Positions 1 through 10,970 of a stretch of 64,000 bases of DNA are shown piece after piece; the stretch's first letter is position 1; each line of letters begins with the position of its first letter. Under the pieces are notes generated by a model. The model did no database searches. It saw nothing but the letters and a program-made list of their open reading frames with translations, and had not been told where the DNA came from. The stretch spans positions 4,616,941 through 4,680,940 of the forward strand of contig VZDJ01007749.1 in the NCBI GenBank assembly GCA_008694505.1, read 5' to 3'. The DNA is from Cyanoderma ruficeps (Eukaryota > Chordata > Aves > Passeriformes > Timaliidae). The position numbers and the translations under genes are program-made.

Positions 1-29
1 TCACTTCCTCCCTGCTATCCAGACTAGGA

Positions 30-125
30 AAAATTCACCTATCAAAACCACCGTCCTCATCCAAGTTACTTTTCATTTCAAATCCTTTCACCCATTTTCT
101 CCCTTACTGCAAGAAGTTTCAGTTC
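30..125 (-). repeat. possible degraded CR1 fragment
   Basis: The words tatcaaaaccac and tttcatttcaaat occur here in the same order as in the degraded CR1 at 46664-46900. This suggests two old copies of the same repeat body in the same orientation. The match is short and the left part of the element would be outside the window, so the call is weak. Confidence 0.3.
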
Positions 126-1740
126 TTTTGCCTTCTCACTGAATCTCTGCAAATGTACTTTCCTCCTTCTGGACTTGATTCTCTGTTTCTCTCCTTGTCA
201 CATCCTTCGTCTGGAACAGCCTTCTATCCACCTTAAAATTCAGCTGGTTTACTTGGCCATTTAACAGCTCTTCTCTGCTGTCTGCTCCCACCTTCACTTT
301 TAATCTTCAAGTACATCTGTCCAAACTGCATTAAATGACAAACAAGATTACAAGATGCTGAGCAAACCCGGTCTCCTTATGTGTTCATTAAGTAATGAAT
401 ATCTCCACAGAGCTGCTTCAAAAAGAGCAGTGAACAAAATCCACTGAACAAAAATGTCCCTGGCCATTTCTTTCGTCTTCTATTTTGGTGGAAACAGAAG
501 GCACAAGGGAGGCAGAGAAACTTGTTTGCATTTTAGCTGGTCTGGCATGGACAGCAATTCAAAGGCTGCAGCACTGGGTTAGTGCACAGCTTGACAGCGA
601 AATGAACCAAAAAGTCATTTTAAATGCAAGTGGAGCTCAACAGCTGACTTCTACCAACTGCAGCAAGTGAAGAGCAAAATCTAACCAAAGGACAGAAACT
701 GCTCTAAATATTTGGACTGTGATTTGAGGGTGTGGTCACGAACGAGGCGCTGGAGAGCTTTTGCTGTGTGTGCCCATAACTGCATTTGTAAAGGAGGGCG
801 CAGGAGGAGGATGGGCATGACAGCACATACACATGTGGCCATCATGGCTGGGCAGACAAACTCCAGGAAGGAACCCAGCGTTACACACAGGAAGGGGAGG
901 AAGAGGCATATATTAAGTATTTAGGCAAGTATGGGCAAAGCAGAAAGCAGCTTTCTGCCTAAAATACAGCAAAGCATGCCGTTCAACTCTGGATTAAACT
1001 GAGGGGCCACATCAGGTCCCTCAGCCGATAAAATACCCTTTTTTCCCTTTTTTATCTTCTGATCAGAATGTGGAGTTGTCTCAATAAAGGAGCTACAAAG
1101 TTGCAACACTTCAGCATTTATTCAGATCACTAATTACCTGTGAACCTCTTTTGAGTTTTCCATGATTAATTGTCATTCTAGGTGGTCCAAGACACTTCAT
1201 GGAACAAAAATATTCTGGACTACCCAGTGGTGGTAAGATTGTTCAATACCATCTGCCAGGTAAGTTATATGATACAATAATATTTCTCACTTAAATCTCT
1301 ATTACAAAAATAAAAGCAAAGAGGAATTTAATGGCCTTCTACACACTGAAAAGAACAAAGACCTGCAGGTGCAGAAACCTCAGATTCAGCTGTTCTTGTG
1401 CCCAACTTTACCTCACTGTGAGGATAATCTACAGCTGATACCATTGGTACCAGTAATGGAGCAGTAAAACCTGGATGCACACATTTTATTGCAGGTCTCA
1501 TTTCCCACCTTGCACAAGAACAAATCACCATAAAGAACTCTGTGACCTTTTCAGTGGAGAATACAAAACCTGACAGAGTGAAGTCTACTGGCAATAGGTT
1601 TGCTTGGTTTAATTTTGCTCCCATGAACAGCTTGTTTTTGCACACTACCACCATCACAGGCTGAAAGGCAATGTTAGCTAAAAAACTGCAGCAGCAAAGT
1701 TCACAAACACAAATTGACACAAACACATTTGATTGAGAAA

Positions 1741-1769
1741 AAGCTCATTTGTTTTCCACAAATGAGCTT
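1741..1769. repeat. perfect 12-bp inverted repeat (hairpin)
   Basis: The left arm aagctcatttgt (1741-1752) and right arm acaaatgagctt (1758-1769) are exact reverse complements separated by five bases. It lies in presumed STUM intron 1. No adjoining terminator, tRNA or mobile-element feature explains it. Confidence 0.8.
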
Positions 1770-3810
1770 GTAAATCACAGAGACTCATTGGTTTGCTTTC
1801 AAGTCAATGTTTAAAAGAAAAAAAAATTAAAGGATCATAAACACCAAAGGGAGTTTGACATTTTAATGCATATATGTCTGAGAACCCAGATTTCTTTTTT
1901 GCACTGTTTGCCCTATCATAAATAAGAAAATGCACTTTTTTCCTTGAAATTCTTTGTTTCAATAACTAAGGCAATGGATGTTTGCTTGAGGCATCTATTT
2001 ACCATTCCAACCACAAAAATAAAATGGGTACTGGTAATTGTATGCAGATCTTATCCCTTTCAGCTTTCTCAAGTCTTCTGTTCTGTACTTCTATTCAGCT
2101 CTTTGGACAGCTCGTTCTGCTCAGGAGAGCCTTCAGGTTCCTAATGAGAAGATGCTTGGCTTCTGTAAATTGCATATTAAAGCCACATTCACACAGCTGA
2201 AGGTGCAGTGCTTGAACTCCATCAAGGCTGAATAAACACATGGCAGAAGACTCACGACATGGAGCTGACACACCCGGGAACAGGAGAGCTGCACTGTGGA
2301 GCCGTGGAAGAAAAAAGTTCAGTGGGCTGGGAATCACCCCCTCTTTCTGTAGCTGCAGTGAGAGGCTGTCACTCCTGGACTCCTCCACGGGCTATTTCGT
2401 GGCACATGGGTGGCTGCTCGCCTATCGTGCATTAACATAATTTTATGCTACGTATTTCAATTACTCCCTGCATAAAAATAGTATACACGTACAACGCAGG
2501 CTGTGATCCAGAAGTCCACCCCCTTCCTGACAGGAGGGATTAATCTTGGAGAATACCTCAGACTTTCAGATAATTTCACTCACTTCTCACATTTCCCTCA
2601 AGTCCCCCCCTCCTTTCATTTACCCCCTCCCACACACGGGATGTCGAGAGAAGGAAGAGCAGAGAGGAAGGAGGGCAAGATTCCCATGTATCAGCTCCGG
2701 GAATGACAAGGAGCCAGATCTTCTCCCACGCCGGCTGGCACACGGCAGCTCCAGGAGAACACCGTCTGCCAGCTAAAGGGCACGGCCAGCCCCTCTCCCT
2801 TTGCCATCTGCAGCGCGTACGGGCTGCAGGGGCACGCCGCCCATCCCGCGGGAACGGCGGGACTGGGGACACCTCCGTGTCTGCTGACAGCCGCACCAGC
2901 CATTCCCCAGAGCTCATCGCTGCGCGACTTGGCCCTGATGCCTCAGAGCCCGCTCCAGAAACCCAAAGGCAGACCAGAGGCCGCAATGCCTGTGGCAGAG
3001 CTGGAGCGCTGGTAGCCAAGGCACGATGGCTTTGGCCACCCTCTGACTCCTCCCTCTCCTTCCTACCCACTCTTCTTGTGAGCCTGAGCTTGGGACGCCT
3101 TCCCTGCAGATCAGCCCCATACCCTGCGAGACACAGATGAGAACGGCTGCACTGGACCACGGAAAACGGATCCAGAACATTTCCAAGTAGTCACACCTGT
3201 CACAGCAAATGGAAGGAACGTGTAATTCCAAGGCTATTCGGCAAAACTGATCACAAGTAGATGGACTAATCAAGATTTTTTACACTGCATTTGGTCTGAG
3301 TTTTAAGTTTTGGCAAGGCAGAAGTTAACATATCCCCTGGGTATGAAAACATTACTATGAACTCCATCTTTTGTAACACGTATGGAATGAGTAGTTAAAA
3401 GCAAGTTTACAGTGCATCTTAAAACCTGCAGTTCTGAGTTATTACATACAACTTTGAATATTAACCAACTGAGAATAATAAACTGACTGTAAACAAAGAG
3501 AAAGTGTTGCTTCTGCTGTCCAAATAGAGTACTACTGCAAAACATAATAGCACAAAGGAAAACTAAACCAGATATTTAAAATTCTCATATTTTACCATCA
3601 CAGGTGACTTCCGTAGCAGAGGAAAGATAATTTAAATAAAAAACAGAGGCTTTCAGATGGTGAGAGACTGCCCAAGGATTTGGAAGCCTGCATCAGACTG
3701 CAATTTCTGTTTGGATATCACTGCTCTGAGGCACGGGACACTAATGAAAACCTCAGATGCACCAGTCTCCAAGCAGTGAAAAATTTGATTTATTCAATGT
3801 TGCCCATTTT

Positions 3811-3842
3811 CTTGTCTACTCCTACTCTTGTCTACTCCTACT
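3811..3842. repeat. 16-bp perfect tandem duplication
   Basis: The unit cttgtctactcctact is present twice, head to tail and without mismatch, at 3811-3826 and 3827-3842. It is probably a recent slippage duplication within presumed STUM intron 1. Confidence 0.9.
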
Positions 3843-6465
3843 GGTCTCTGACCCTTCTTTGCAATTGCACTGCAGGGTCTACACACAAATGACAACTACA
3901 TGCAAAACAGATGAGGGATGAATTTAGGGACTGAGAAACAGAGGACTTCCATTAACACCTAAACACAGTCACACTCTCCAACTAAGCAGGCAGAAATACA
4001 CAGGGAGCCTGTGAAACGTCATTTTAACATGTTATCAATCTGGACTACAAGAATTGATGGGAATTTTGCCATTTACTTCTCAAGGAACAGGCTCACATCC
4101 CTGATGTGAATACTTCACACCACTGCAAATTTTATCTATTTTACAAGTGTTGCTCAGCTCATTGAGATGGCTGAAGTACGAGAAAAACACAAAATCTCTT
4201 TTTACCTTGAACATTCCTGCCAGTAGATTCGTGATCCTCCCGTTTCCCCTCGTGTGTGGGCTATGTGATACATGACAGGATACGGCTGAGATTGTAAATA
4301 GCTGTATTCTAGTCAGGTGTGTCATCTCAGACTGAGTTTTCTCTCAAAATGCATGTGATATTAGCAGCTTCATTAACAGAACGGTTCATTTATGTACAAA
4401 CTAAGTGCCATGCTTTGCATACTGAGCTTGAGATGCATCTCCAAAACACTGCATTTCGCCAGGCTGTGGGATGCCACAGGGAAGGATTCCTTTTCATTTG
4501 TAGTTTGTTTGGTTTGCTACTTTTGCACCAGGAGAAACAGCAGCACAGCCAGCTGGATCATACCGCTGAAATCAGTGCATCAAAGGGCAAACAATTTTTT
4601 AAAAATCTCTGCCCGTTTTAAAAAAAAAGATAGAATTAAAAATAGAATTTAAAACCATTTTGTGTTGGTCCAGTGTCAGTGGTTACACGACCAACACAGT
4701 CCAGATTCAACTCCCAAGCTTTCAACCAGCACGGGCTGGGAGCCCTGAACATTCACCTTCAGGAAGGCAGCACTGTCTGCTGCCCTGCCTTGAAGCACCT
4801 TCTGCATCAGGGAAGGCACAACACTGGCTGCCCACAGCAGACCCACAGCAGCACCCAGGAGGAGCTCCGGGCAGAGAACCACGCTTCAAGCCAATTCCAC
4901 ATGAGGATGGCTTAGGGGGATCTGCCCTACTGGGATGAAGAGAGAACACTGAGGGTCTTCTAGTGTGCTTTGTGAACTGTCAGATAATTTGAGTAAGGAA
5001 AAGGGTGTGGTAAGTCAGGTTTTTTTCCTCTACAGTGAAGATGTGTTGTCTTCAAAGCCAACAGAAAACCACACTCGCTTTGAAAACTCTGGTTTTGAAC
5101 TTCTCTCTCCAAAGTGGGAAATTAACCCCCAGGAAACCCAAAGCTCCACCACAGAACTCAACTCCAGAGTTTGTCTTAGATTCATCACTGGAGGTTGTTC
5201 AGGTGGCTGCACACAAGGGATGTGAAAACAACACACCTGAGCACAGTGGATTGCGTCTGGAAGCACACACACCAGTCTTTCCACAGGAAAACTCAGAGAT
5301 ATTTCAAAAGGTGCAAGTTTTCCTCTGGAATACATCCACAGGTTCAGGGCAAGCATGCTGGAATATCAATGGCTTCTATATGTTGCACACACTATCCCAC
5401 CCATACTTGGCTAGTACTTTAATCAGAACTTAAAGAATTTCAGATTTGTTAAAGAATTAAGCCACCTGAAGTACATGAAGCAATTAAAGGCAGGCAGTAG
5501 CTCTTTAAAAGCAGGGCTAGCTGGAGGATACTCCCATAACACAAGGAGAGCTTCTGTGGTGGCCCCAGTAACAGAAACAGCAGCCAGAAATGGACTATGA
5601 GAGACTTCAGGTATGCATTAATGAGTTATGGATCATTTTGTCTGGGTTTGGTTTTGATTTTTTATTAATGTGGTTATTTTGCTTTCAGCTAGAATGTTTG
5701 TATTTAGCCTTGTATTCCAGGGGCTTTTGTAGTGTTCAAACTCTTAAGCTCCTCTTGCAGTAAGCAATTCCTAATTCAAGTGGAGAAAAGGAAATACAGA
5801 AAGGAGACAGCCGTATCTTAGGGACCTGAACACACTAGAGACTTCATGTTGAGACAGGGTGAATTTCCAGTTTCTCTACTCTTTCCAGTTTCTTTCAGTT
5901 CTAACATTTTCCAGGGGTCTCCTTAGAAAACCCGGGACGGGGGGCTCTGAAAGCTCGTCTGTAGCTCGCGAGTGATGCGGTCACTGTGGGCTTTGGTTGT
6001 CTGACTGAAATCAAAGTTCGCGAGAGCCCCAACAGCTGAACCCCTTCTACATCGCACGATCCCCGCCCGGCGAGAACGGAGCGGTCGGGAGGCGCGGGGG
6101 ATGCTCCGCGCCCGGGGCCGAGGACCGGCCGTGCCCGCGGAGTGGCGGAGCGGGGTCAGGAGACTGCCCCAGCCCCGGTCCCTGCTGCCATCCGAGAGAA
6201 CCGCGACCCTCGCCCGCTCCACTAGTTGGTGGATCCCTGGGGACTCCGCCGGGCGCTGCCCCGGCCCCCGACGCGAAACTTTGCGGAGGAGCTCCTGCCT
6301 CCCTCCGTTCCTCCATCCCTGCCCGCGGTGCCGTCGGGGAAAGTTGCCGCCGCCCCGCCGGGGTCCGGCAGCCCGGGCGGCCCCGCCGGGGCGAAGCAGC
6401 CGCAGGTGGGGAGAGGGACGCGAGCCCCGGCCGCCTTCCCTCGCTCCCTCCCGCGGCATCCTTAC

Positions 6466-6655
6466 CCAGCCCCGGCACGAAGGTGTTGAGGAAGAGGCAG
6501 ATGACGGCCACGGGGAAGGGCATGTAGGGGATGGCGGCGCGCAGGGGGCCCTTCTTCTCCCGGACCTGCACCACCACCCCGCTGGAAGGGGCCGCGCCGC
6601 CCCGGCCGGGCTCCGCGGCCGCCGCGCTCTCGCCGTCTTTGGGCGAGGGCTCCAT
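6466..6655 (-). CDS. STUM: STUM (mechanosensory transduction mediator homolog), coding exon 1
   Basis: The exon reads from ATG at 6655 down to a GTAAGG donor, 190 bases, giving 63 codons plus one base (phase 1). The protein begins [14 protein letters not shown], an Ala/Gly-rich, presumably disordered leader of about 25 residues. The family hallmark follows: [16 protein letters not shown] (residues 26-41), then [20 protein letters not shown] (42-61), the first hydrophobic membrane segment, ending PGLG at the splice. I recognise this as nearly identical to human STUM (C1orf95), a small Spec3-family membrane protein. The family name comes from Drosophila stum, which is needed for mechanical sensing by proprioceptive neurons; the vertebrate role is poorly known. 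The ATG was chosen because it matches the human N-terminus; the frame is also open for 105 codons upstream. Later exons are outside the window. Divergent adjacency to PARP1 supports the call. Confidence 0.94.
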
Positions 6656-6755
6656 GGCCGGCGCGGCAGTGCCCGGCGGGATCACAGCTCCCACCGCCGA
6701 GCGCGCTCCCGCCGCCGGGCGCGGCCCCGCCTGCGCGCCCCCCGCGCGGACCCCT

Positions 6756-6775
6756 CCCCGCCCTCCGCCCGCCCC
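6756..6775 (-). promoter_or_regulatory. GC-box cluster upstream of STUM
   Basis: Two or three overlapping GC-box cores of the Sp/KLF type (CCGCCC on the plus strand, GGGCGG on minus) lie 100-120 bases upstream of the STUM start codon within the CpG island. Such boxes are usual in TATA-less promoters. Binding is inferred. Confidence 0.5.
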
Positions 6776-7861
6776 TCGCGGGGCTGGATCCCGCCCGCAT
6801 CCCGGCTTATTCCCCAGCGCCTCGGTGGCCGCGCCGCTGCCGGGAGCGCTCCCGAGCCGCAGCCTCGTCCCGCCGGGACAGGCAGAGACAGGGCAAGGCG
6901 CTGTCCCGTTCCCCTCTGCGATGGGGGAAAGAACTCCATGTGAAGAAGCGCAGAAGCGGTGGAGGATCATGCCCCGTGCGCCCTTAAAAACAGAAGGTGT
7001 GAGAAAAGGTGTAAATTAAACCCACACGCGCGTTTATTGTTAGAACATCGCTGCGGTAAGGAGGAAGAGGGGGGAGAGCCGCAAGAATTGGAAGGCAAAG
7101 AAAACTCTGTCCCTGGAGAGCTAAGTGCAGCTTGGTGTGAAAATGTGTCTTCATTCCTCGGTGCCAAGAGACGAAACATGGCTTTGTAGGGCTGGTAATT
7201 GTTCAGTTCAGAATACAGTGGGTGAAATGGGAACAAAACTTGAGCGTGTCTGGGTGAAAAAATACCCCACAATAATTGTCCCTGGAGATGGGCTACAGCA
7301 GAGAAAACGGGGAAAATATTAAAGGCATTAATCCTGATATAAAATGTAAGTGTGACACACATACAAGATCTTTCCATGAGAGAGAGAATAGTCTGTGTCT
7401 TACTGTGCATTTTGAAGCTGCGGTTTTGCCAAAAAAAAACCACTCCTGCTAGGAATTTAGATTTCAAGAGAAACCTTGAACTACTTTATTTATGCCACTT
7501 GAATACTACCCGACAAATGTGTTATTCAACAGTTTAATTGATTCAAGTACAAAATAGCACAACAAAAAGCTTGGGTAAACTAAATGAGGGAAATCCAGAG
7601 TTTTCTTCCTAGGTTACGTTATTTTATTTTTCTACTAACTGGGCTCAAAACCACAAAAACATAGACAACCCATGTAAATTCTCTCATCGTTAACTACAGG
7701 TTTTCTTTGCTTATCTTCTTATCTCTTTATTTTCTTTGCTTATCTTTTGGCTTGTCTTCTGAGTGCATTTCATTCCAAAAACCTTCTGACTTTTTTTGAT
7801 TAAGCACGTAGGACTTTTTTGTTTAAGCACAAAGTTTAGATATGTTTCTGAAATATATTAA

Positions 7862-7956
7862 CTAATTTGGCTTTTTGGGGAGGCCTCTTTTGGGGTTGGT
7901 TTGTTTGGGTTTTTTGGTTTGGATTTTTATTTTATTTGGTTGGGTTTTTTTAAATG
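7862..7956. repeat. G/T-rich low-complexity tract
   Basis: Runs of T broken by GG and GGGG, such as ggttggtttgtttgggtttt, fill this stretch on the plus strand, with very few A or C. Similar tracts occur at 16700-16774 and 32742-32816. Confidence 0.75.
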
Positions 7957-9055
7957 GTGGCATTTATTTCTATCAAAATAGTTCATGACAGCCTAGACCC
8001 TGTACTGCCCAGACACAAAGCTATTTGGAGAGCTGCACTTTCCCTTGCAAAGATCTGATGTAACTGATATGGACTCTATATTTCTCTGCTGGTGGATCAA
8101 ACCACAGTCAGATGAGAAGTCCTTATGGTATGAATATGGATTAATTAGAGCCTGTACAAAGCAGAATCCAAGTTGGAACACAATCAATAACTTGCAGTGA
8201 CATAATTCTCTGATTCCGAATTCTCTATAGCTTCTGGGAATTGTGTGGGTGAGCCCACATTACCTACAGTAAGAGCAAGCAAAAGGCCATTGTGAGGGTA
8301 GCCCAAACAGAAAATCAAAGACAGAGATTAATTAGAACAACATTTTGTCACAAATACTTAATAACAAGTTGGCTTTTATGAAACACTTCCTAGGAATATT
8401 TCAAAGCCTGTGACAAAAGTGAGTTTGTTCATTTACTTCTCCAAGATTAGCTGGCAGTGTATAAGGCTTCCTCTACCCACTGTTAAAATGCCACCACTCC
8501 CAGACTGAGCTACATCATTAATTTTGCGCTGCCGGTGCTCGTGGAAGTTCTCGGGCGCCTCAGGCAGAAGTTATGACTGCCTCCCGAGGATATTAAGGAT
8601 ACCATCATGTAACAAGTTGTGACATTCCCAAGCTTTTCTAAACAAGTGAATTGGTGGCAGCATTACTCTGCTGAGGCTGCTGCTGTCTCCCCAGGCGGTG
8701 CGTGACAGCCGTGCAAAGCAGCTTGTGCTGCGCACCCGCAGGCTGCGGGCTTCTGCTCTGGGTGAGGAGACAGGAGGCTGTGCTGGACAGCTTCAGCCAG
8801 GAGAGGCAGGCATCCATGGAAAGGTGTGCTGGGACCCAAGCAAGGAAATGTGGCCCAGGGCTGAGTTATTATTTTTTTTTATGAAAATAGGGTTATTGTT
8901 TATAAAAAGCAGTGATATTTACATGTACTAAGAACACTCATATTTCCTCAGATTTGATCTTTTAAAATGTTCATTTTGCTTCTCAGCATGAAAACAGCTC
9001 ACAAGACTCCTGTGTGTATATATATATCTATAACATTCTTTTTCTGCAGTTGAGA

Positions 9056-9120
9056 CAAAAAATGTTTTAAAAAAAACCCCAAAAAACAACAACAACAAAA
9101 AAACCCACCAAAACCCCAAA
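9056..9120. repeat. A/C-rich low-complexity tract
   Basis: A runs punctuated by CC and CCCC, with a short (AAC)n core around 9086-9100. It is the strand complement of the G/T tracts found elsewhere in the window. Confidence 0.75.
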
Positions 9121-10907
9121 CTGAATTCAAAGTGCTATTTCAGACCATGGAACTCCCCTGGCACACCAGTATAGCACCAGTATGTTGACACACAGGGCTG
9201 AGAACACATCTTCCCCCAGACTTCTCTCTGGAGAAGTGCTGCAGGATGCACTGTAAAGCTGAAATAGTGCTGCTGTGTCAAGGGCAGGCACAAAGGAAGG
9301 TGAGATAGCTGAATCTCCTGGATGTCTGGTGAAAGAGTAGGTGGTGCTGGCCCAGGTGGCAACAAGGACATCCTGCAGATTGCTGGGCCGTCCACACTCT
9401 TGTAGCCCTCAAAATCAGAGCCTGGCCTCTGACTTCCTCCAGTCTCGCAAAGAGTGTGGTTGTCTGTTCCTTGATAAGCAGGCATGGACAGAGAACCTGT
9501 GTGTGAAATAGTCTCAGCACTGACCAGGCTTGAGCTGGACTTTCTAGTTGATAGCTGTAGCCTTTTGCCAAGGCTTTGTGGTGAGTTACACTGCATGTGA
9601 GTGTTGCTGTGGGAAGTAGATGCTGGGGCTTTGATTAATATCCTGAGAATTTTGTATCCATCTCCACTCCAGCATGTGGCTCATGGCCACCAAACGCCCA
9701 GGAGGAGAATGATATCCTAGCTGAGAGCAGGAGAGGGATTTGTTACGGTCACTAGCTGACTTTCAAGGAGCTGTCATAGGAGATTTTATGATGGAAGTTT
9801 TTCCCTTTGTTTTCCACAGAGTCTAAATAAGCTGTATCTCAAATATTTTGCAAGTATGGACATTTTGAGTTGTACACTAAACGATAAGGGAAGTGTTGTC
9901 AGGCCAAAGGGAACTTAAGATCAGATAGTTTAGTATTAGTTTACCCTGCAGCTGTAGAATGACCTTTTCTTCTTTCCCTGCTCTCCCTAGTATTTGTGAT
10001 GCTCTTGTGGAGAGCAAGTTGTTCAGTGGAGAATCTCTGATCCTACAAAAGGAAGGAATGGTGCTTCTCTGTTACAGTGCTCTGAGGCTGGGCACACCAC
10101 AGGCTGCCTCTGACTTTGGAAAGGGAGAAAAAGACTCCTGCAAACTGAATGAATACCAGTGACATATCTACAGCAACCAGGGGTCCAGCTATTTTAAATA
10201 CACCCCTCTCCTGAGCTTGGGTTCCTTCCAAAGCAGCCTTGAGTGTCTTACAAGTATGTTAAGAGATACAAAAATAGATGCAAACACAAGTCATTGGAAG
10301 TGTTATTAACGAAGACAATAAGGAGCCGGGCAGAGCTGCTGCTCACTAACAATCCCAGAGGGACAGGAGGAGCCCTGCAGTCTGCACTCCAGAGCACCAG
10401 AGTAAATCCAGCATGGCTCCACATGCTGTGACTGAACGCAGAGTTTGGCTCAAGGAGTACAGCACTCTCCTAACAGAAAAGATCAATTAATTTCATTCAT
10501 GTGCAGGAGGCTGGAGTTATGTCTGCCACTAGTAAAATCCATTGTACCAGCTGAAATTGGGGCTGGCACAGCCCTATGTCCTCACGGAGACAAATGTACC
10601 TCTGTGCAGAGGAGTGCTTATTTAAGTGCCACTTGTGGCCTCTGTCAGAATGGAGCCTTGAGACTGTGGTGACACTGAGACCTCATAAATTGCTTCCATC
10701 TGACAAATGTCAGACAGTCACATGAGGCTGGGTTTGTGACTCAGTGAGCTTTTCCTGGTGCAAATGAGAGCTACACCTATTGCTGGCATAGTACATGGGT
10801 ATATCCTGCACACACAAGACTTTCCACTACTTAAAAAATAAGAAAAAAAAATTTCTTTGTGTCCAATCTGGTGGAAATCCTGCATTGATTCCACTGAGAG
10901 CAATAAT

Positions 10908-10970
10908 ATATTTATTTATATTTTATTTGTTTGTTTTATTTATATTATTTTTATTTATTTATTATTATTC
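10908..10970. repeat. AT-rich low-complexity block
   Basis: Degenerate (TTTA)n and (TTAT)n sequence of about 60 bases containing almost no C and few G. It is probably a decayed microsatellite. Confidence 0.75.

Larger units (their letters stand above)
1..6465 (-). other. STUM: STUM intron 1, 5' part (gene runs off the left edge)
   Basis: This is the sequence downstream, on the minus strand, of the STUM exon 1 splice donor. The donor reads CTGG|GTAAGG, with GT at 6465-6464. The remaining STUM exons should encode a second membrane segment and a cysteine-containing loop. I looked for a reading frame of that kind on the minus strand and found none, so they are presumed to lie left of base 1. The stretch is otherwise noncoding, moderately AT-rich near 1-2500 and 3300-5900. 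It holds a 12-bp perfect hairpin (1741-1769), a 16-bp tandem duplication (3811-3842) and a possible old CR1 scrap at the left end. Short open frames here show no recognisable domain. The intron assignment is inferred from the donor and from the long first intron of the human gene. Confidence 0.75.
5930..7000 (-). promoter_or_regulatory. STUM: CpG island and promoter region of STUM
   Basis: CpG dinucleotides become dense abruptly at about 5935 and thin out by about 7000, whereas flanking DNA is AT-rich and CpG-poor. The island encloses coding exon 1 (6466-6655), the presumed 5' untranslated region and core promoter to its right, and the first few hundred bases of intron 1 to its left. Clustered GC-box cores on the minus strand (CCGCCC on plus, within 6756-6775) sit 100-120 bases upstream of the start codon. 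I see no clear TATA box, which fits a CpG-island promoter. The boundaries are by eye, and the transcription start cannot be fixed from sequence alone. Confidence 0.8.

Noticed and set aside
6218..6240. actagt followed closely by ggatcc, reminiscent of a cloning-vector polylinker
   Set aside because: The intervening bases differ from vector sequence, and the flanks continue as ordinary STUM CpG-island DNA with an intact splice donor, so vector contamination is unlikely.
6047..6943. Long open frames on both strands across the STUM exon
   Set aside because: Only the short segment 6466-6655 on minus matches a known protein and ends at a splice donor. The rest are GC-rich shadows, including the 280-codon plus-strand frame.
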